Of a DNA stretch of 64,000 bases, positions 10,068-19,109 are shown one piece after another. Source of the stretch: Thermosynechococcus sp. HN-54 (GTDB lineage: Bacteria > Cyanobacteriota > Cyanobacteriia > Thermosynechococcales > Thermosynechococcaceae); assembly GCF_023650955.1 (NCBI RefSeq), contig NZ_CP098039.1, positions 2,232,001-2,296,000 on the forward strand, given 5' to 3'. The notes beneath the pieces were generated by a model, which was not told the DNA's origin, searched no databases, and saw only the letters and a program-made list of their open reading frames with translations. Each line of letters begins with the position of its first letter. Position 1 is the first letter of the stretch. The translations under genes were made by a program, and so were the position numbers.

Positions 10068-11111
10068 ATGCGGTTGGCAGACGTAGCTGAACGGTTTGGG
10101 GCAACCCTCGACTGTCCAGAGCAGGGCGATCGCCCAGTGTTGGGGGTAGCCCCCTTAGAAACAGCAACAGCCACGGATATTTCTTTTTTAGCCAATCCTA
10201 AGTACACCGCTCTATTGCGAACCACGGAAGCGGCTGCTGTGTTTGTCCGTCCCGATTTTCAAGGGGAAGCGGCCTGTCCCCTGCTGCGAGTGCCCCATCC
10301 TTACCTTGCCTTTGCCAAATGCATTGAATGGTTTTATCCCCAACCCAAACCTACGGCCAAGATTCACCCCACAGCCATTTTGGGTGCCGACGTGGTGTTG
10401 GGAGCGGATGTGACGATTGGTGCTTATACAGTGATTGGCGATCGCGTGCGCATTGGCGATCGCACAGTGATTGATAGTCATTGCACCCTCTACGACGATG
10501 TGGTGATTGGCTCAGATTGCCGTATCTACAGCCACTGTGCCCTGCGAGAGCGGGTACAATTGGGCGATCGCGTCATCTTGCAAAACAGTGTGGTTCTGGG
10601 TAGTGATGGCTTTGGCTATGTGCCTCTGCCGGATGGTCGCCACTATAAAATTCCCCAAGTGGGCACCGTGGTCATTGGCAATGATGTGGAAATCGGTGCC
10701 GGCACAACGATTGATCGCGCCACCCTTGGGGAGACCACTGTGGCGAATGGCACGAAAATTGACAACCTGACGATGGTGGCTCACAACTGCACCATTGGTG
10801 AAAATGCAATTCTCTGTGCTCAAGTCGGCTTAGCGGGTTCGACCCACATTGGTAATCATGTCGTTCTTGCGGGGCAAGTGGGGGCAGCGGGTCACTTAAC
10901 GATTGGCGATCGCACCATTGTCTCCGCCAAATCCGGCATTAGTAGCTCTGTCCCCCCAGATAGTCGCATGGGCGGGATTCCAGCAATGGATCAAACGCTT
11001 TACCTCAAGGTCTCAGCCGCAGTCAAGCAATTGCCAGATCTCCTCAAACGGGTTCGCAAATTGGAAGCCAAGGTGGCAGAAGCAGATCAACCGTCTAGTC
11101 ACCCTCTATAG
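10068..11111 (+). CDS. lpxD: UDP-3-O-acylglucosamine N-acyltransferase
   Basis: The 347-residue protein has the LpxD N-terminal domain (about 1-100) and a long left-handed beta helix of hexapeptide repeats (about 105-310). The catalytic His lies in MVAHNCTIGENA near residue 245, and the C-terminus is a short helix. It adds the second acyl chain in lipid A synthesis. Five perfect GCGATCGC (HIP1) palindromes fall inside the gene at 10126, 10438, 10456, 10564 and 10906. Four of these encode the GDR of beta-helix turns. The start follows GAGGAC with an ATG. Confidence 0.94.
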   Translation: MRLADVAERFGATLDCPEQGDRPVLGVAPLETATATDISFLANPKYTALLRTTEAAAVFVRPDFQGEAACPLLRVPHPYLAFAKCIEWFYPQPKPTAKIHPTAILGADVVLGADVTIGAYTVIGDRVRIGDRTVIDSHCTLYDDVVIGSDCRIYSHCALRERVQLGDRVILQNSVVLGSDGFGYVPLPDGRHYKIPQVGTVVIGNDVEIGAGTTIDRATLGETTVANGTKIDNLTMVAHNCTIGENAILCAQVGLAGSTHIGNHVVLAGQVGAAGHLTIGDRTIVSAKSGISSSVPPDSRMGGIPAMDQTLYLKVSAAVKQLPDLLKRVRKLEAKVAEADQPSSHPL

Positions 11112-11210
11112 TGGAACTAGGGGCTAGGATCCTAATTCCTAATCGTTCATGGTCATCATTGAGGGTGGGGGGAGGATCAATCCATCACATGAGTTTGCGA
11201 CACTCAGTTT

Positions 11211-12170
11211 ATGACTCCGCCAGCAGCTATTCGACTACTCCCCAGTGATCAAGAATTGTTCCAAGCGCTCCTTGGCTACCATGAATTGACGACCAAGGAA
11301 GAAAAACAGGCGGCCTTACTGTCCTTGCTCCAGTGCGATCGCGCCCAAGTGATTGTCAAAAGTCTTGCCGAAGCTGCCTTTCCCCAAACAGCCTTTAACT
11401 TTGCTCTCTGGATGCTCAACCATGACTTGGTGACACTGGATTGGCTCTACGACATCACCTACCGCATTTCCACCCAAGGGTGCCAAGAAACGATTGATCT
11501 GCGCTTGCTCTACAGCAGCCTCAAACACTTAAGTCCGGGGGACGCAGCTATTGTCTTGGGTCAAACCGATGCTGCCCTTAAGGCTATTCGCCTTGATGAC
11601 TTGGATTTAGCAACCTTGGTTACGACATTGGAACCGGGGGTAGCCATTAGTTTGCTCTCTTGGTTTGTTACCTTTAAGAAAATCACCACGGTGGATCTGG
11701 AATACATCAGCCAAATTGTCCAAAAGGTGAAACCCACCCCCGAACCGCCCCAAGAGACCACGGAGATTCACTCCCAGCCCCTCGTCCCCGAACCCCATAT
11801 CATTGAAGTCACCCTTGAGGACAAACTGCTGGACTTAAATTTGCAATTGGGGGGCACAGAAACAGAGATATTGCCGAAAGTTTTGGATCGCTTTTTATTT
11901 CGGCGCACCCGTGACGATAAGGTGGTCTATCGCCCAAATACGCAAGTGGTTCGCCTAGCCTGTGCTGGGGAAGAACGCCGTGACATCCCAGTGCCGGTGC
12001 GTAGTGCCAAAACATGGCCACCCGGAGTTTATGTGATTTATCGTGAGGGGGAGTCAGTGCAACTGATGCGCCTACCGGATAATGAGTTCTATGAAATTTT
12101 GCCCCTTGGGCCTGATCCCTATCTACGTGCGGAAACCATCGCCCGCATGGTCAAGCAAGGTCAGCCCTAG
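11211..12170 (+). CDS. Conserved cyanobacterial protein of unknown function
   Basis: The 319-residue soluble protein is not one I can name. The first 165 residues are mainly helical. Residues about 170-195 form a Pro/Glu-rich linker (KPTPEPPQETTE). The C-terminal 115 residues look like a compact alpha/beta domain with VVRLACAGEERRD and WPPGVYVIYREGE. Codon use matches the neighbours. The TAG stop shares CTAG with the convergent sasA stop. No transmembrane segment is evident. Confidence 0.75.
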   Translation: MTPPAAIRLLPSDQELFQALLGYHELTTKEEKQAALLSLLQCDRAQVIVKSLAEAAFPQTAFNFALWMLNHDLVTLDWLYDITYRISTQGCQETIDLRLLYSSLKHLSPGDAAIVLGQTDAALKAIRLDDLDLATLVTTLEPGVAISLLSWFVTFKKITTVDLEYISQIVQKVKPTPEPPQETTEIHSQPLVPEPHIIEVTLEDKLLDLNLQLGGTETEILPKVLDRFLFRRTRDDKVVYRPNTQVVRLACAGEERRDIPVPVRSAKTWPPGVYVIYREGESVQLMRLPDNEFYEILPLGPDPYLRAETIARMVKQGQP

Positions 12171-13309
12171 GTATAGACGGGTAGCGTGAAATGAAAGCAA
12201 CTGCCCTTACCGGGTTGAGAGTCCACCCAAATCTGGCCGTAGTGCATACGGATAATCTGGCGGCAAAGGGCAAGACCAATACCATAGCCTTCAATGGTGC
12301 GATCGCGATCAAGGCGAACCGTCTCCCCAAAAATTTTCTCCTGCTGCTCAATGGGAATCCCAGGACCGCTGTCACAGACGGTGACTTGCACCTTTTGGGT
12401 CATGCGGTGAAATGCACTCAGGTGAATCTTGCCCCCTTCGGGAGTGTATTTACAGGCATTGTCTAGCAGGTTGACGAGTACTTGACGAATGCGATCGCCA
12501 TCGCCATAGACCAAGGGTAAATCCAAGGGAATATCGGTGGTAAAGTGCTGCTTTTTACGTTCAAAATTGAGGCGCACATCCTCAACAATTTCTTGGCAGA
12601 GTTGTCGCAGATCGAGTTGCCGCGCCATAATTTGTAGTTTGTCTTGGGGCCCGCGCGCCGCTAAGAGTAAATCCGTAATCAGTTGTCCCATCATCTGGGT
12701 TTGACTGCGGGCATGGTGAAACAGGCGTTGGATGTCCTCAATATGGAGTTGCTGACTACTCTCTTCTTGAAGGTTGGCTTCTAGGGTTTCAAGGGCAATC
12801 CCAACCGCAGTGAGGGGGTTACGCAACTCATGGGCCAGCAAGCCAATAATCCGATCTTTGAATTGCAGTTGTTCCGCAAGGCGATCGCGCTCTTGACGCA
12901 GTTGGAATAGCTCATCTTTGAGGCGACCCAGTTCCATAGAACAATCCGACTGTTCCGCTGCCGACTTTTGCATATCCGCTTGGAGGCCAAGGGCAACTTC
13001 CCGCTGCCAGCGCGGCCACCAATAGTCTACCTTTTGCAGCAGCTTGCGACCGGCGAGGGTTTGACGCGGTTCAGGACGGACTTTAATCAAGGCAGGCGTG
13101 GCAACCAGCCTGTACTCCTCTAGAAGATAGGGTTGCTCACCAATGGGCACCACTTTTAATTCAAAGCTAAAGTTGGAGGGTAGTTGCTGAATGTGGGCTT
13201 GAATGGCAGCGGTTTCCTCTTCATCGCCCGGACGATTGGCAACAAACAGGAGCAAACTGAGCGGCGGTGTCGTTTCTTGGGTAGAACTGGCATCCGCAGA
13301 CGCTTTCAT
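12167..13309 (-). CDS. sasA: Circadian clock-associated histidine kinase SasA
   Basis: The N-terminal 100 residues (LSLLLFVANRPGDEEE onward) form the KaiB-like thioredoxin-fold domain that binds KaiC. A coiled-coil linker (ELFQLRQERDRLAEQLQ) follows. The kinase core has the H-box AHELRNPLTAVGIA with His near residue 160, the N-box NLLDNACKYTPEGG, and G-boxes DSGPGIP and GYGIGLAL. SasA autophosphorylates on KaiC and phosphorylates RpaA to drive circadian output. I chose ATG 13309 (380 residues) because GGTGA lies 6 bases upstream; a GTG at 13372 would add 21 residues. Confidence 0.95.
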   Translation of the reverse strand: MKASADASSTQETTPPLSLLLFVANRPGDEEETAAIQAHIQQLPSNFSFELKVVPIGEQPYLLEEYRLVATPALIKVRPEPRQTLAGRKLLQKVDYWWPRWQREVALGLQADMQKSAAEQSDCSMELGRLKDELFQLRQERDRLAEQLQFKDRIIGLLAHELRNPLTAVGIALETLEANLQEESSQQLHIEDIQRLFHHARSQTQMMGQLITDLLLAARGPQDKLQIMARQLDLRQLCQEIVEDVRLNFERKKQHFTTDIPLDLPLVYGDGDRIRQVLVNLLDNACKYTPEGGKIHLSAFHRMTQKVQVTVCDSGPGIPIEQQEKIFGETVRLDRDRTIEGYGIGLALCRQIIRMHYGQIWVDSQPGKGSCFHFTLPVYT

Positions 13310-13413
13310 TGAATCACCGGTGAGTATTCTCAAGGGCAATGAATGGCGCTTCCTCTCTGGGAAACACGACAAAGATTAACTAAATGTTAGCGGATTCTCT
13401 CCCGCAACCCAAC

Positions 13414-13740
13414 CTAGGATTGCTGGCCATCGCGGCGACCCAGTTCGTAGATCGCGCCCCCAATGGTTGCCATCAGGCCTAAGCTCAAGGCCCAACTTTG
13501 ACCCAAGCCAATGCTACAGAGAATAAAACAACCTGTCCCCACAAGAATAAAGGGAATTAGCCCCACCATCCCTGCCCAGAATTCGGCACTTTGGTTCGCT
13601 TCGCCGCCAAGCCACGTCACTAAGCGCTGCATCAAGGCCTGTCCCGTGGGATAAAACCCCCAATAGAGGGCGATCGCCCAAAGACCAGAGCCAGCAATCG
13701 CAATGGGAGAGAGAGAAACCTGCTGCAAATTCGGAATCAT
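13414..13740 (-). CDS. Small membrane protein of unknown function
   Basis: The 108-residue protein has a likely three-helix membrane arrangement (about 12-35, 55-80, 82-100) and a polar tail ending GRRDGQQS. I do not recognise the family. Its ATG overlaps the TGA of the preceding gene as ATGA, so the two are translationally coupled. Confidence 0.7.
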   Translation of the reverse strand: MIPNLQQVSLSPIAIAGSGLWAIALYWGFYPTGQALMQRLVTWLGGEANQSAEFWAGMVGLIPFILVGTGCFILCSIGLGQSWALSLGLMATIGGAIYELGRRDGQQS

Positions 13741-14714
13741 AGAACTCCTTGGAAGAGTTTGGGATCAAACATTTCCCGCAAAGATAAGTAATACGGTGTC
13801 AACACACTTGTATCATGCTCAGCGGCACGGGTTTGTATTTCCTTACCCAAAAGGTGCACCATTTGAAACACCAGCTCCCATGTTACGTTCAGGCAGGGAT
13901 AGAGCATTAGACAGAGGGGAAAAAGCTCCCGTTGCAGTGCGTCAAGACTTTGCTCCAAAAGACAGACCCAAAGGTAGATTTGGAACATCTCGACATCGCG
14001 AATGCTGGAAACACGTACACTGGCTTGGGTCAAAGAGCCACTAAAACAGCGGTGCTGGGGGTTGAGTTGGGCGACGCGGTCACAAATGGCGGTGGCGATT
14101 GCCGTGCTCTGGGGCAACAGATGACGCACTAAAGCCAATGCCGGATCATTGTAGTCGTAGTTGGCTGCTGCGTTATAGGCACGGTGCAAGGGCATGTAGA
14201 GGTGATCATCAATGACCTTGAAGAAACTGCTGAGAATAGGGCGTTGGCTGAGGGGTGCCACCTCCAGCAACAGAACCCCCGTGTGGTGAAACTGCATGCT
14301 GACAAAGCCAATCACCCGCGGATCGACGGCGGTATAGCGGCTGCGAATCTCACTAATGACACTAGCCACCTTAGCCGTCATTTGCTGCGTGCCCTTGCCC
14401 GCTGCGTAGAGCTTGAGCGTACGCTGGTAAATGTCATGAATGTCCTTGGAGATGCTCCAAGGATCGACGATTTCTGCGGGGATGCCATGGCGAATCATCT
14501 CCCCCGCCAAAAACCCTTCCGTGCGCTGCCAAGCCTTAACACTGGCATTGCGCAATTCTGCCAAGAGACGGGGGGCTACCACTGCCGGATCATCCTCAAC
14601 AAGGGCGGTGGTGGTGAGCTGGGTGATGTAGCGTTTTGCCCAAGCCTGTGCCAGACTGCTCAGGGAACCAGTATCGGGAGCGATCGCGCTCGATCCATTA
14701 GTGGCATTGAACAT
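13737..14714 (-). CDS. Conserved cyanobacterial protein of unknown function, all-helical
   Basis: The 325-residue soluble protein is helix-rich, with no motif I can name. Notable segments are WAKRYITQLTTTALVEDDPAV, WSISKDIHDIYQRTLKLYAAG and DPRVIGFVSMQFHHTG. The start is placed at ATG 14714, since GGAGG lies 5 bases before it; an ATG at 14729 is also in frame. It forms a two-gene unit with the small membrane protein that follows. The function is open. Confidence 0.75.
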   Translation of the reverse strand: MFNATNGSSAIAPDTGSLSSLAQAWAKRYITQLTTTALVEDDPAVVAPRLLAELRNASVKAWQRTEGFLAGEMIRHGIPAEIVDPWSISKDIHDIYQRTLKLYAAGKGTQQMTAKVASVISEIRSRYTAVDPRVIGFVSMQFHHTGVLLLEVAPLSQRPILSSFFKVIDDHLYMPLHRAYNAAANYDYNDPALALVRHLLPQSTAIATAICDRVAQLNPQHRCFSGSLTQASVRVSSIRDVEMFQIYLWVCLLEQSLDALQRELFPLCLMLYPCLNVTWELVFQMVHLLGKEIQTRAAEHDTSVLTPYYLSLREMFDPKLFQGVL

Positions 14715-14876
14715 GAGCACCTCCGCCATCTTGAACAGGGCTATAAGCAGAATTGATATTAAGAATTGTAACTTGTTTTAAGCTGATTCTGCCACACTGA
14801 GTCACGAACGATCGTTGACCACAACTGCCGATGCCATTAATCTGCCCTATAGCAGCAACACCTTTGGAGAAATTGG

Positions 14877-15176
14877 ATGGACTGGCAATCCTTTGCCGTG
14901 AGTTTTGCAATTGTTTTCCTCTCAGAACTGGGAGACAAGAGTCAACTCGTCGCAATTACGTTGGGGAGTAATGCCCGCTCCGCTACCGCTGTCTTTCTAG
15001 GCGTGGCTTCTGGCTTGGTGTGTACGACGTTCTTCGGTGTGCTTTTGGGCAGTGGCATTGCCACATTGGTGCCTGTAAAGGTTGTGAAGGCGATCGCTGC
15101 CATGATGTTTGCCTTTCTGGGGTTTTATTTGCTCTCTCAAACACCGGCTGACAGCCTTGACAAGGAGCAAATTTGA
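14877..15176 (+). CDS. Half-size GDT1/TMEM165 (UPF0016) family cation transporter
   Basis: The 99-residue membrane protein has three predicted helices and the family motif E-x-G-D-K-S as SELGDKS near residue 19. Full-length GDT1/Mnx proteins contain two such units and export Mn2+ (and Ca2+) from the cytosol. Single-unit forms are expected to dimerise, often with a second gene beside them. No partner gene is adjacent here. GGAGA precedes the ATG. The cation is inferred from the family. Confidence 0.85.
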   Translation: MDWQSFAVSFAIVFLSELGDKSQLVAITLGSNARSATAVFLGVASGLVCTTFFGVLLGSGIATLVPVKVVKAIAAMMFAFLGFYLLSQTPADSLDKEQI

Positions 15177-15310
15177 TTATAACCAAAGGATTGATTATCA
15201 TAGTGACTACAGGTTAGCAAATGGATAACCCTAAAACTGCGATTTAACCGCAATAGGCTACTTAGGTAAGCAAAATCTACTGTTTGAATTTTATTTTTTA
15301 GGATAACGCC

Positions 15311-15772
15311 GTGTTCACGTCTCCTGCTCCCAGTCCCCTACCCCCGATTCGTTCCCTTGAGGATGCGATCGATCGCTGTCAGCGCCTAGGATTGCGCCTC
15401 AGTCGGCAGCGGCGTGCCATTCTGGAGCTGCTCTGGGATGCCAAGGATCACCTCTCGGCGCGGCAGATTTACGATCGCCTGAATCAAGCGGGCAAAGACA
15501 TTGGCCATACCTCTGTGTACCAAAACCTCGAAGCCCTCTCTGAGCATGGCATTATTGAGTGCGTTGAACGCGCCGATGGTCGTCTCTACGGCAATATCAG
15601 CGATAGTCACAGCCATGTCAATTGTCTCGATAGCCAAAAAATTATTGACGTTCACGTCGAGCTACCCCCCTCCCTCATTGCTGAGATTGAAGCAAAAACT
15701 GGCGTGAAAATTGTTGACTATCGCATTGATTTTTACGGTTATCAAAACACTGAGCCGAGTGCCCAAGGATAG
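15311..15772 (+). CDS. Fur-family metalloregulator, PerR/FurC-like
   Basis: The 153-residue protein has a winged-helix DNA-binding domain (LRLSRQRRAILELLW, with recognition region GHTSVYQNLEALSEHGII) and a C-terminal metal domain with HSHVNCLD. It lacks the paired CxxC motifs of Zur and most Fur proteins. The SDSHSHVNCLD block resembles the cyanobacterial FurC/PerR group, which senses peroxide. It begins with GTG. In the 134-base upstream gap, TGATTATCATAG at 15192-15203 resembles half of a Fur box and could mediate self-control; this is weak evidence. The specific regulator class is a probable call only. Confidence 0.82.
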   Translation: MFTSPAPSPLPPIRSLEDAIDRCQRLGLRLSRQRRAILELLWDAKDHLSARQIYDRLNQAGKDIGHTSVYQNLEALSEHGIIECVERADGRLYGNISDSHSHVNCLDSQKIIDVHVELPPSLIAEIEAKTGVKIVDYRIDFYGYQNTEPSAQG

Positions 15773-15777
15773 CTGCC

Positions 15778-16422
15778 GTGGCCAATCCCCAACATCTTCA
15801 GCTTCTCAAGCAGGGGGTTACCGCTTGGAATCAATGGCGGGAACAAAACAGCGAGATTCGTCCTGATCTAGGGCAGGCTGATCTAACGGGCGCCAATCTC
15901 GAGCTATACAACCTCACAAATGCCAATCTCGATCAGGCCAATTTGGCAGGTGCGGATCTGCGCAATGCCTTACTCAAGGATGCCTACATGGCTGGAGCAA
16001 ACCTCTACATGAGTGACCTGATTGAGGCGGATTTGCAGGGCGCCTGTTTGCAGCGGGCTACCTTAGCGGGTGCTGATCTCTACAAGTCAAACATTGCCAT
16101 GGCCGATCTGCGCCAAGCCAACTTGGTGGGCACCCTACTGCGGCGAGTGAGCCTAGTGGAAGCGACCCTTGCCTATGCCAACCTCACCCGTGCCAATCTC
16201 TTTCAGGCCAACCTGCACTTAGCCGATCTCAAGAGCGCAATTTTGCAAGAGGCGATTCTCGAAAGTGCTAGTCTCATTGAGGCGAACTTTGAATATGCAG
16301 TTCTCATTGCGGCCAAGATGTCGAAGGCCAATGCCCGCCGTGCCAACTTTAAGGGGGCAAACCTCTACAAAGCAGAAATGGACGGCATGGATCTACGGGA
16401 TGCGATTCTCGATAAAGCTTAG
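15778..16422 (+). CDS. Pentapeptide-repeat protein
   Basis: After a short N-terminal helix, residues 35-214 are almost entirely A(D/N)LXX pentapeptide repeats, for example ADLTGANLELYNLTNANL, about 30 in number. These form a right-handed quadrilateral beta helix. No signal peptide is visible, so it is probably cytosolic. The GTG start at 15778 has AAGGA 7 bases upstream and lies 5 bases after the Fur-family gene, so the two may be cotranscribed. The biological role of these proteins in cyanobacteria is mostly unknown. Confidence 0.9.
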   Translation: MANPQHLQLLKQGVTAWNQWREQNSEIRPDLGQADLTGANLELYNLTNANLDQANLAGADLRNALLKDAYMAGANLYMSDLIEADLQGACLQRATLAGADLYKSNIAMADLRQANLVGTLLRRVSLVEATLAYANLTRANLFQANLHLADLKSAILQEAILESASLIEANFEYAVLIAAKMSKANARRANFKGANLYKAEMDGMDLRDAILDKA

Positions 16423-16505
16423 AACCAACAACTTGTGCAAAGGCAAGGTTCAGGCTACGTTAGAGGTGAATCATCCTCGCCTATTGCAACTCGAAAGGAA
16501 TGCCT

Positions 16506-16703
16506 GTGACTAAAAGCATCCGTAATACAGCACGTATGGTTCTTGGTGTGATTTTTGGGATTATTGGGCTTGTCGGCTTCATTTTACCCCTAGTGCCAGG
16601 AACGCCTTTTTTGCTGATAGCGGCAGCTTGTTTTAATTCCATGGAACCAGAGGAGACCTCTAGCGTTAGTTCCCCAAGAAATGAATCGCCCCCAGTGGCA
16701 TGA
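16506..16703 (+). CDS. Short DUF454-like membrane protein
   Basis: A hydrophobic hairpin with VLGVIFGIIGLVGFILPLVPGTPFLLIAAACF resembles the first part of DUF454 (YbaN) proteins. Those normally continue to about 120 residues, whereas this one ends after about 65 with a polar tail, so it may be shortened. AAAGGA precedes GTG 16506 by 6 bases; an ATG at 16500 is too close to that site. Its stop overlaps the next start as ATGA. Confidence 0.65.
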   Translation: MTKSIRNTARMVLGVIFGIIGLVGFILPLVPGTPFLLIAAACFNSMEPEETSSVSSPRNESPPVA

Positions 16704-17041
16704 AATACTTTTTCCTCACAGAGGGGTGGCAGATTGGCCGCGTGTGGGAACCCCAAGGCCTCTGGGATGAGCAAGCGTGGCGACGAGCGCCGGTAATCAC
16801 CCGTACCTGCCTCTACATCCTAGAGGGAGAGGAAAAGCTCTGGCTGTACCAAGTGGAGGAGAGGGTACTCATGGTGGAAGTCAAGCCGAGTCATCCTGAT
16901 CCCGCCTCGACCATTGGCCAAGTGGTACTGAAACGCCTAATGAGTGCGGAGGATGTGCTGACGTACCTGTGCACCACGCCTGCTATTTGCGAAATTCAAG
17001 TGGATAGAACCTCTGGTCCGCTGACGGGCGATCGCCCCTAG
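16700..17041 (+). CDS. Conserved protein of unknown function
   Basis: The 113-residue soluble protein starts MKYFFLTEGWQIGRVWEPQG and looks like a compact beta-rich domain. I do not recognise a characterised family. It overlaps the DUF454-like gene by ATGA, which suggests coupled translation. Nothing in the sequence shows a catalytic motif. Confidence 0.7.
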   Translation: MKYFFLTEGWQIGRVWEPQGLWDEQAWRRAPVITRTCLYILEGEEKLWLYQVEERVLMVEVKPSHPDPASTIGQVVLKRLMSAEDVLTYLCTTPAICEIQVDRTSGPLTGDRP

Positions 17042-17203
17042 CGAGTGTTAAGTCCTTGGTACAACTGGGTAAAGAACTTGATCAACGCTAGCTTCAGTGC
17101 TGCCTGTTTGGGGTAAACTAGTTCGATGTCGTTGCCAACCGATGGAAACGCAGTCGGCAACTCAACCCTAGACTTTCGTGATTGACCAATTGTAAGGTGT
17201 CCT

Positions 17204-18148
17204 TTGGTTGCAAACTCCGCTGCCTGCCTTGATGGCAAATCCTTAGCCCAGTTCATTGAACGCCAGTTGGCTGATCATGTGCGGACGTTTCAAGCCCAGT
17301 GGGGGCGATCGCCCGGGTTGGCCGTGTTGCGGGTTGGCGATGATCCCGCCAGTGCAGTGTATGTCCGTGCCAAAGAACAGGCCTGTGGCCGCGTCGGGAT
17401 TCAATCCTTTGGTGCCCATTTACCGGCCACCATTACAGAAGCGGATTTATTGGCCAGAATTACTGAGCTAAATCAGGACGAACGGGTGGATGGCATTCTG
17501 CTGCAATTGCCCCTGCCGCCCCACCTTGATCCCCGTCCCCTGCTATACGCGATTCATCCGGATAAAGACGTGGATGGCCTGCATCCCGAAAATCTGGGTC
17601 GGCTAGTGCGCGATGAACCGGGACTGCGCAGTTGTACCCCTGCTGGAGTGATGCAGCTTTTGGCCGCCTATGGCATTGATGTTGCAGGTCGCTCGGCAGT
17701 GGTCGTGGGTCGCAGTATTTTGGTTGGCAAGCCCCTCGCGCTGATGTTACTCACCGCCAATGCAACGGTGACGATCGCCCACTCGCGCACCCGTGATCTC
17801 GCCAGTGTCACCCGTAGTGCTGAGATTTTAGTCACGGCGATGGGACAGCCGCGGCGGATTACTGCCGACATGATTCGGCCGGGAGCAGTGGTCATTGATG
17901 TCGGGATTAATCGCATTCAACGCCCCGACGGTAAATCGAGTCTCTGGGGCGATGTGGACTATGAGGCTGCCTGTGCTGTGGCCAGTTATATTACCCCTGT
18001 TCCGGGGGGCGTCGGTCCGATGACCGTTGCCATGTTGTTGCACAATACTGTATGGAGCTATTGTCGCCGTCACAATTGGCACAAGCCCCTGCTCTCGTTG
18101 ACCTCTATGCCGCCTGCACGCCGAGGAGATGTTCATGATTTCCGCTGA
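17204..18148 (+). CDS. folD: Methylenetetrahydrofolate dehydrogenase / methenyl-THF cyclohydrolase
   Basis: The 314-residue bifunctional enzyme has the catalytic Y-x3-K in [22 protein letters not shown], the NADP-binding [14 protein letters not shown], and the terminal [15 protein letters not shown] signature. It interconverts 5,10-methylene- and 10-formyl-tetrahydrofolate. The C-terminus is about 25 residues longer than usual and runs into crtE. The start appears to be TTG 17204 with AAGG upstream. The preceding 162 bases hold no gene; an imperfect GTTGCC...GGCAAC hairpin lies near 17133-17163. Confidence 0.95.
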   Translation: MVANSAACLDGKSLAQFIERQLADHVRTFQAQWGRSPGLAVLRVGDDPASAVYVRAKEQACGRVGIQSFGAHLPATITEADLLARITELNQDERVDGILLQLPLPPHLDPRPLLYAIHPDKDVDGLHPENLGRLVRDEPGLRSCTPAGVMQLLAAYGIDVAGRSAVVVGRSILVGKPLALMLLTANATVTIAHSRTRDLASVTRSAEILVTAMGQPRRITADMIRPGAVVIDVGINRIQRPDGKSSLWGDVDYEAACAVASYITPVPGGVGPMTVAMLLHNTVWSYCRRHNWHKPLLSLTSMPPARRGDVHDFR

Positions 18149-19058
18149 TCCCCCCCAAGTTCATCAAGCTGACGCGTTTGATCTCAAGGCCTATCTCAAG
18201 GAACGGCAAGCCCTTGTGGAAGCGGCACTCGAAGCCTCGATTCCGGTGGCTTACCCGGAAAAAATTTACGATGCGATGCGCTACTCACTGATGGCGGGGG
18301 GCAAGCGGCTGCGGCCAATTCTCTGTTTGGCCACCTGTGAGTTGATGGGGGGCACTGTGGAAATGGCGATGCCGACGGCCTGTGCCCTAGAGATGATCCA
18401 CACGATGTCGCTGATCCACGATGATCTGCCGGCTATGGACAATGATGACTACCGTCGCGGCAAGCCCACAAATCACAAAGTCTATGGCGAAGATATTGCC
18501 ATTCTGGCGGGGGATGGCTTACTGGCCTATGCCTTTGAATATGTGGTGGAGCAAACGAAAAACGTGCCTGCAGAATATCTGCTGAAAATTGTGGCGCGGT
18601 TGGGGCATGCGGTGGCAGCAACGGGATTAGTGGGTGGTCAAGTGGTGGACTTGGAGTGTGAAGGGCAGCCCAACATTGGTTTAGAAACGCTGCATTTTAT
18701 CCACTCCCACAAAACGGGGGCACTACTGGAGGCCGCTGTGGTTTCTGGGGCATTACTGACGGGGGCGAATGAATCTGATGTGGCCCGCCTGTCGCGCTAT
18801 GCGGCAAATATTGGCTTGGCGTTCCAGATTGTGGATGACATTTTAGACATTACTTCCACCCGCGATGTCCTCGGTAAAACCGTTGGTAAAGATGTGGCCG
18901 CCCAAAAAATGACGTACCCGCGCCTGTGGGGTCTGGAAAAATCCCGCCAAGAGGCTGAACGCTTGGTGGCAGCGGCGAAGGCAGAGTTGGCTGTATATGG
19001 GTCAGCCGCCGTTCCTTTGCAGGCGATCGCCGACTACATTACCAGCCGCAGTCATTAA
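18135..19058 (+). CDS. crtE: Geranylgeranyl diphosphate synthase
   Basis: The protein has the first aspartate-rich motif in [11 protein letters not shown] near residue 97 and the second in [12 protein letters not shown] near residue 235, plus the substrate-binding GGKRLRP. It makes GGPP from IPP and allylic diphosphates for carotenoids, the chlorophyll tail and quinones. I chose ATG 18135 because GAGGAG lies 6 bases upstream; ATG 18129 is also in frame. It overlaps the end of folD by 14 bases, so the two are coupled. Confidence 0.95.
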   Translation: MISADPPQVHQADAFDLKAYLKERQALVEAALEASIPVAYPEKIYDAMRYSLMAGGKRLRPILCLATCELMGGTVEMAMPTACALEMIHTMSLIHDDLPAMDNDDYRRGKPTNHKVYGEDIAILAGDGLLAYAFEYVVEQTKNVPAEYLLKIVARLGHAVAATGLVGGQVVDLECEGQPNIGLETLHFIHSHKTGALLEAAVVSGALLTGANESDVARLSRYAANIGLAFQIVDDILDITSTRDVLGKTVGKDVAAQKMTYPRLWGLEKSRQEAERLVAAAKAELAVYGSAAVPLQAIADYITSRSH

Positions 19059-19109
19059 CGATCCCGAAGTGGGTTAGGATGGGCGCAGAGTTTGTCCTTG
19101 TCCGTAACC

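Noticed and set aside
14184-14756. Plus-strand 190-codon frame opposite the unknown gene at 13737-14714
   Set aside because: The composition is that of a shadow frame, and the opposite frame has a good ribosome site and a coherent helical protein.
17038-17256. Minus-strand frame of 72 codons upstream of folD
   Set aside because: Part of it (ALKLALIKFFTQLYQGL) looks protein-like, but it overlaps the folD start, and I know of no homologue. It could be a remnant of a lost gene, but evidence is too weak.
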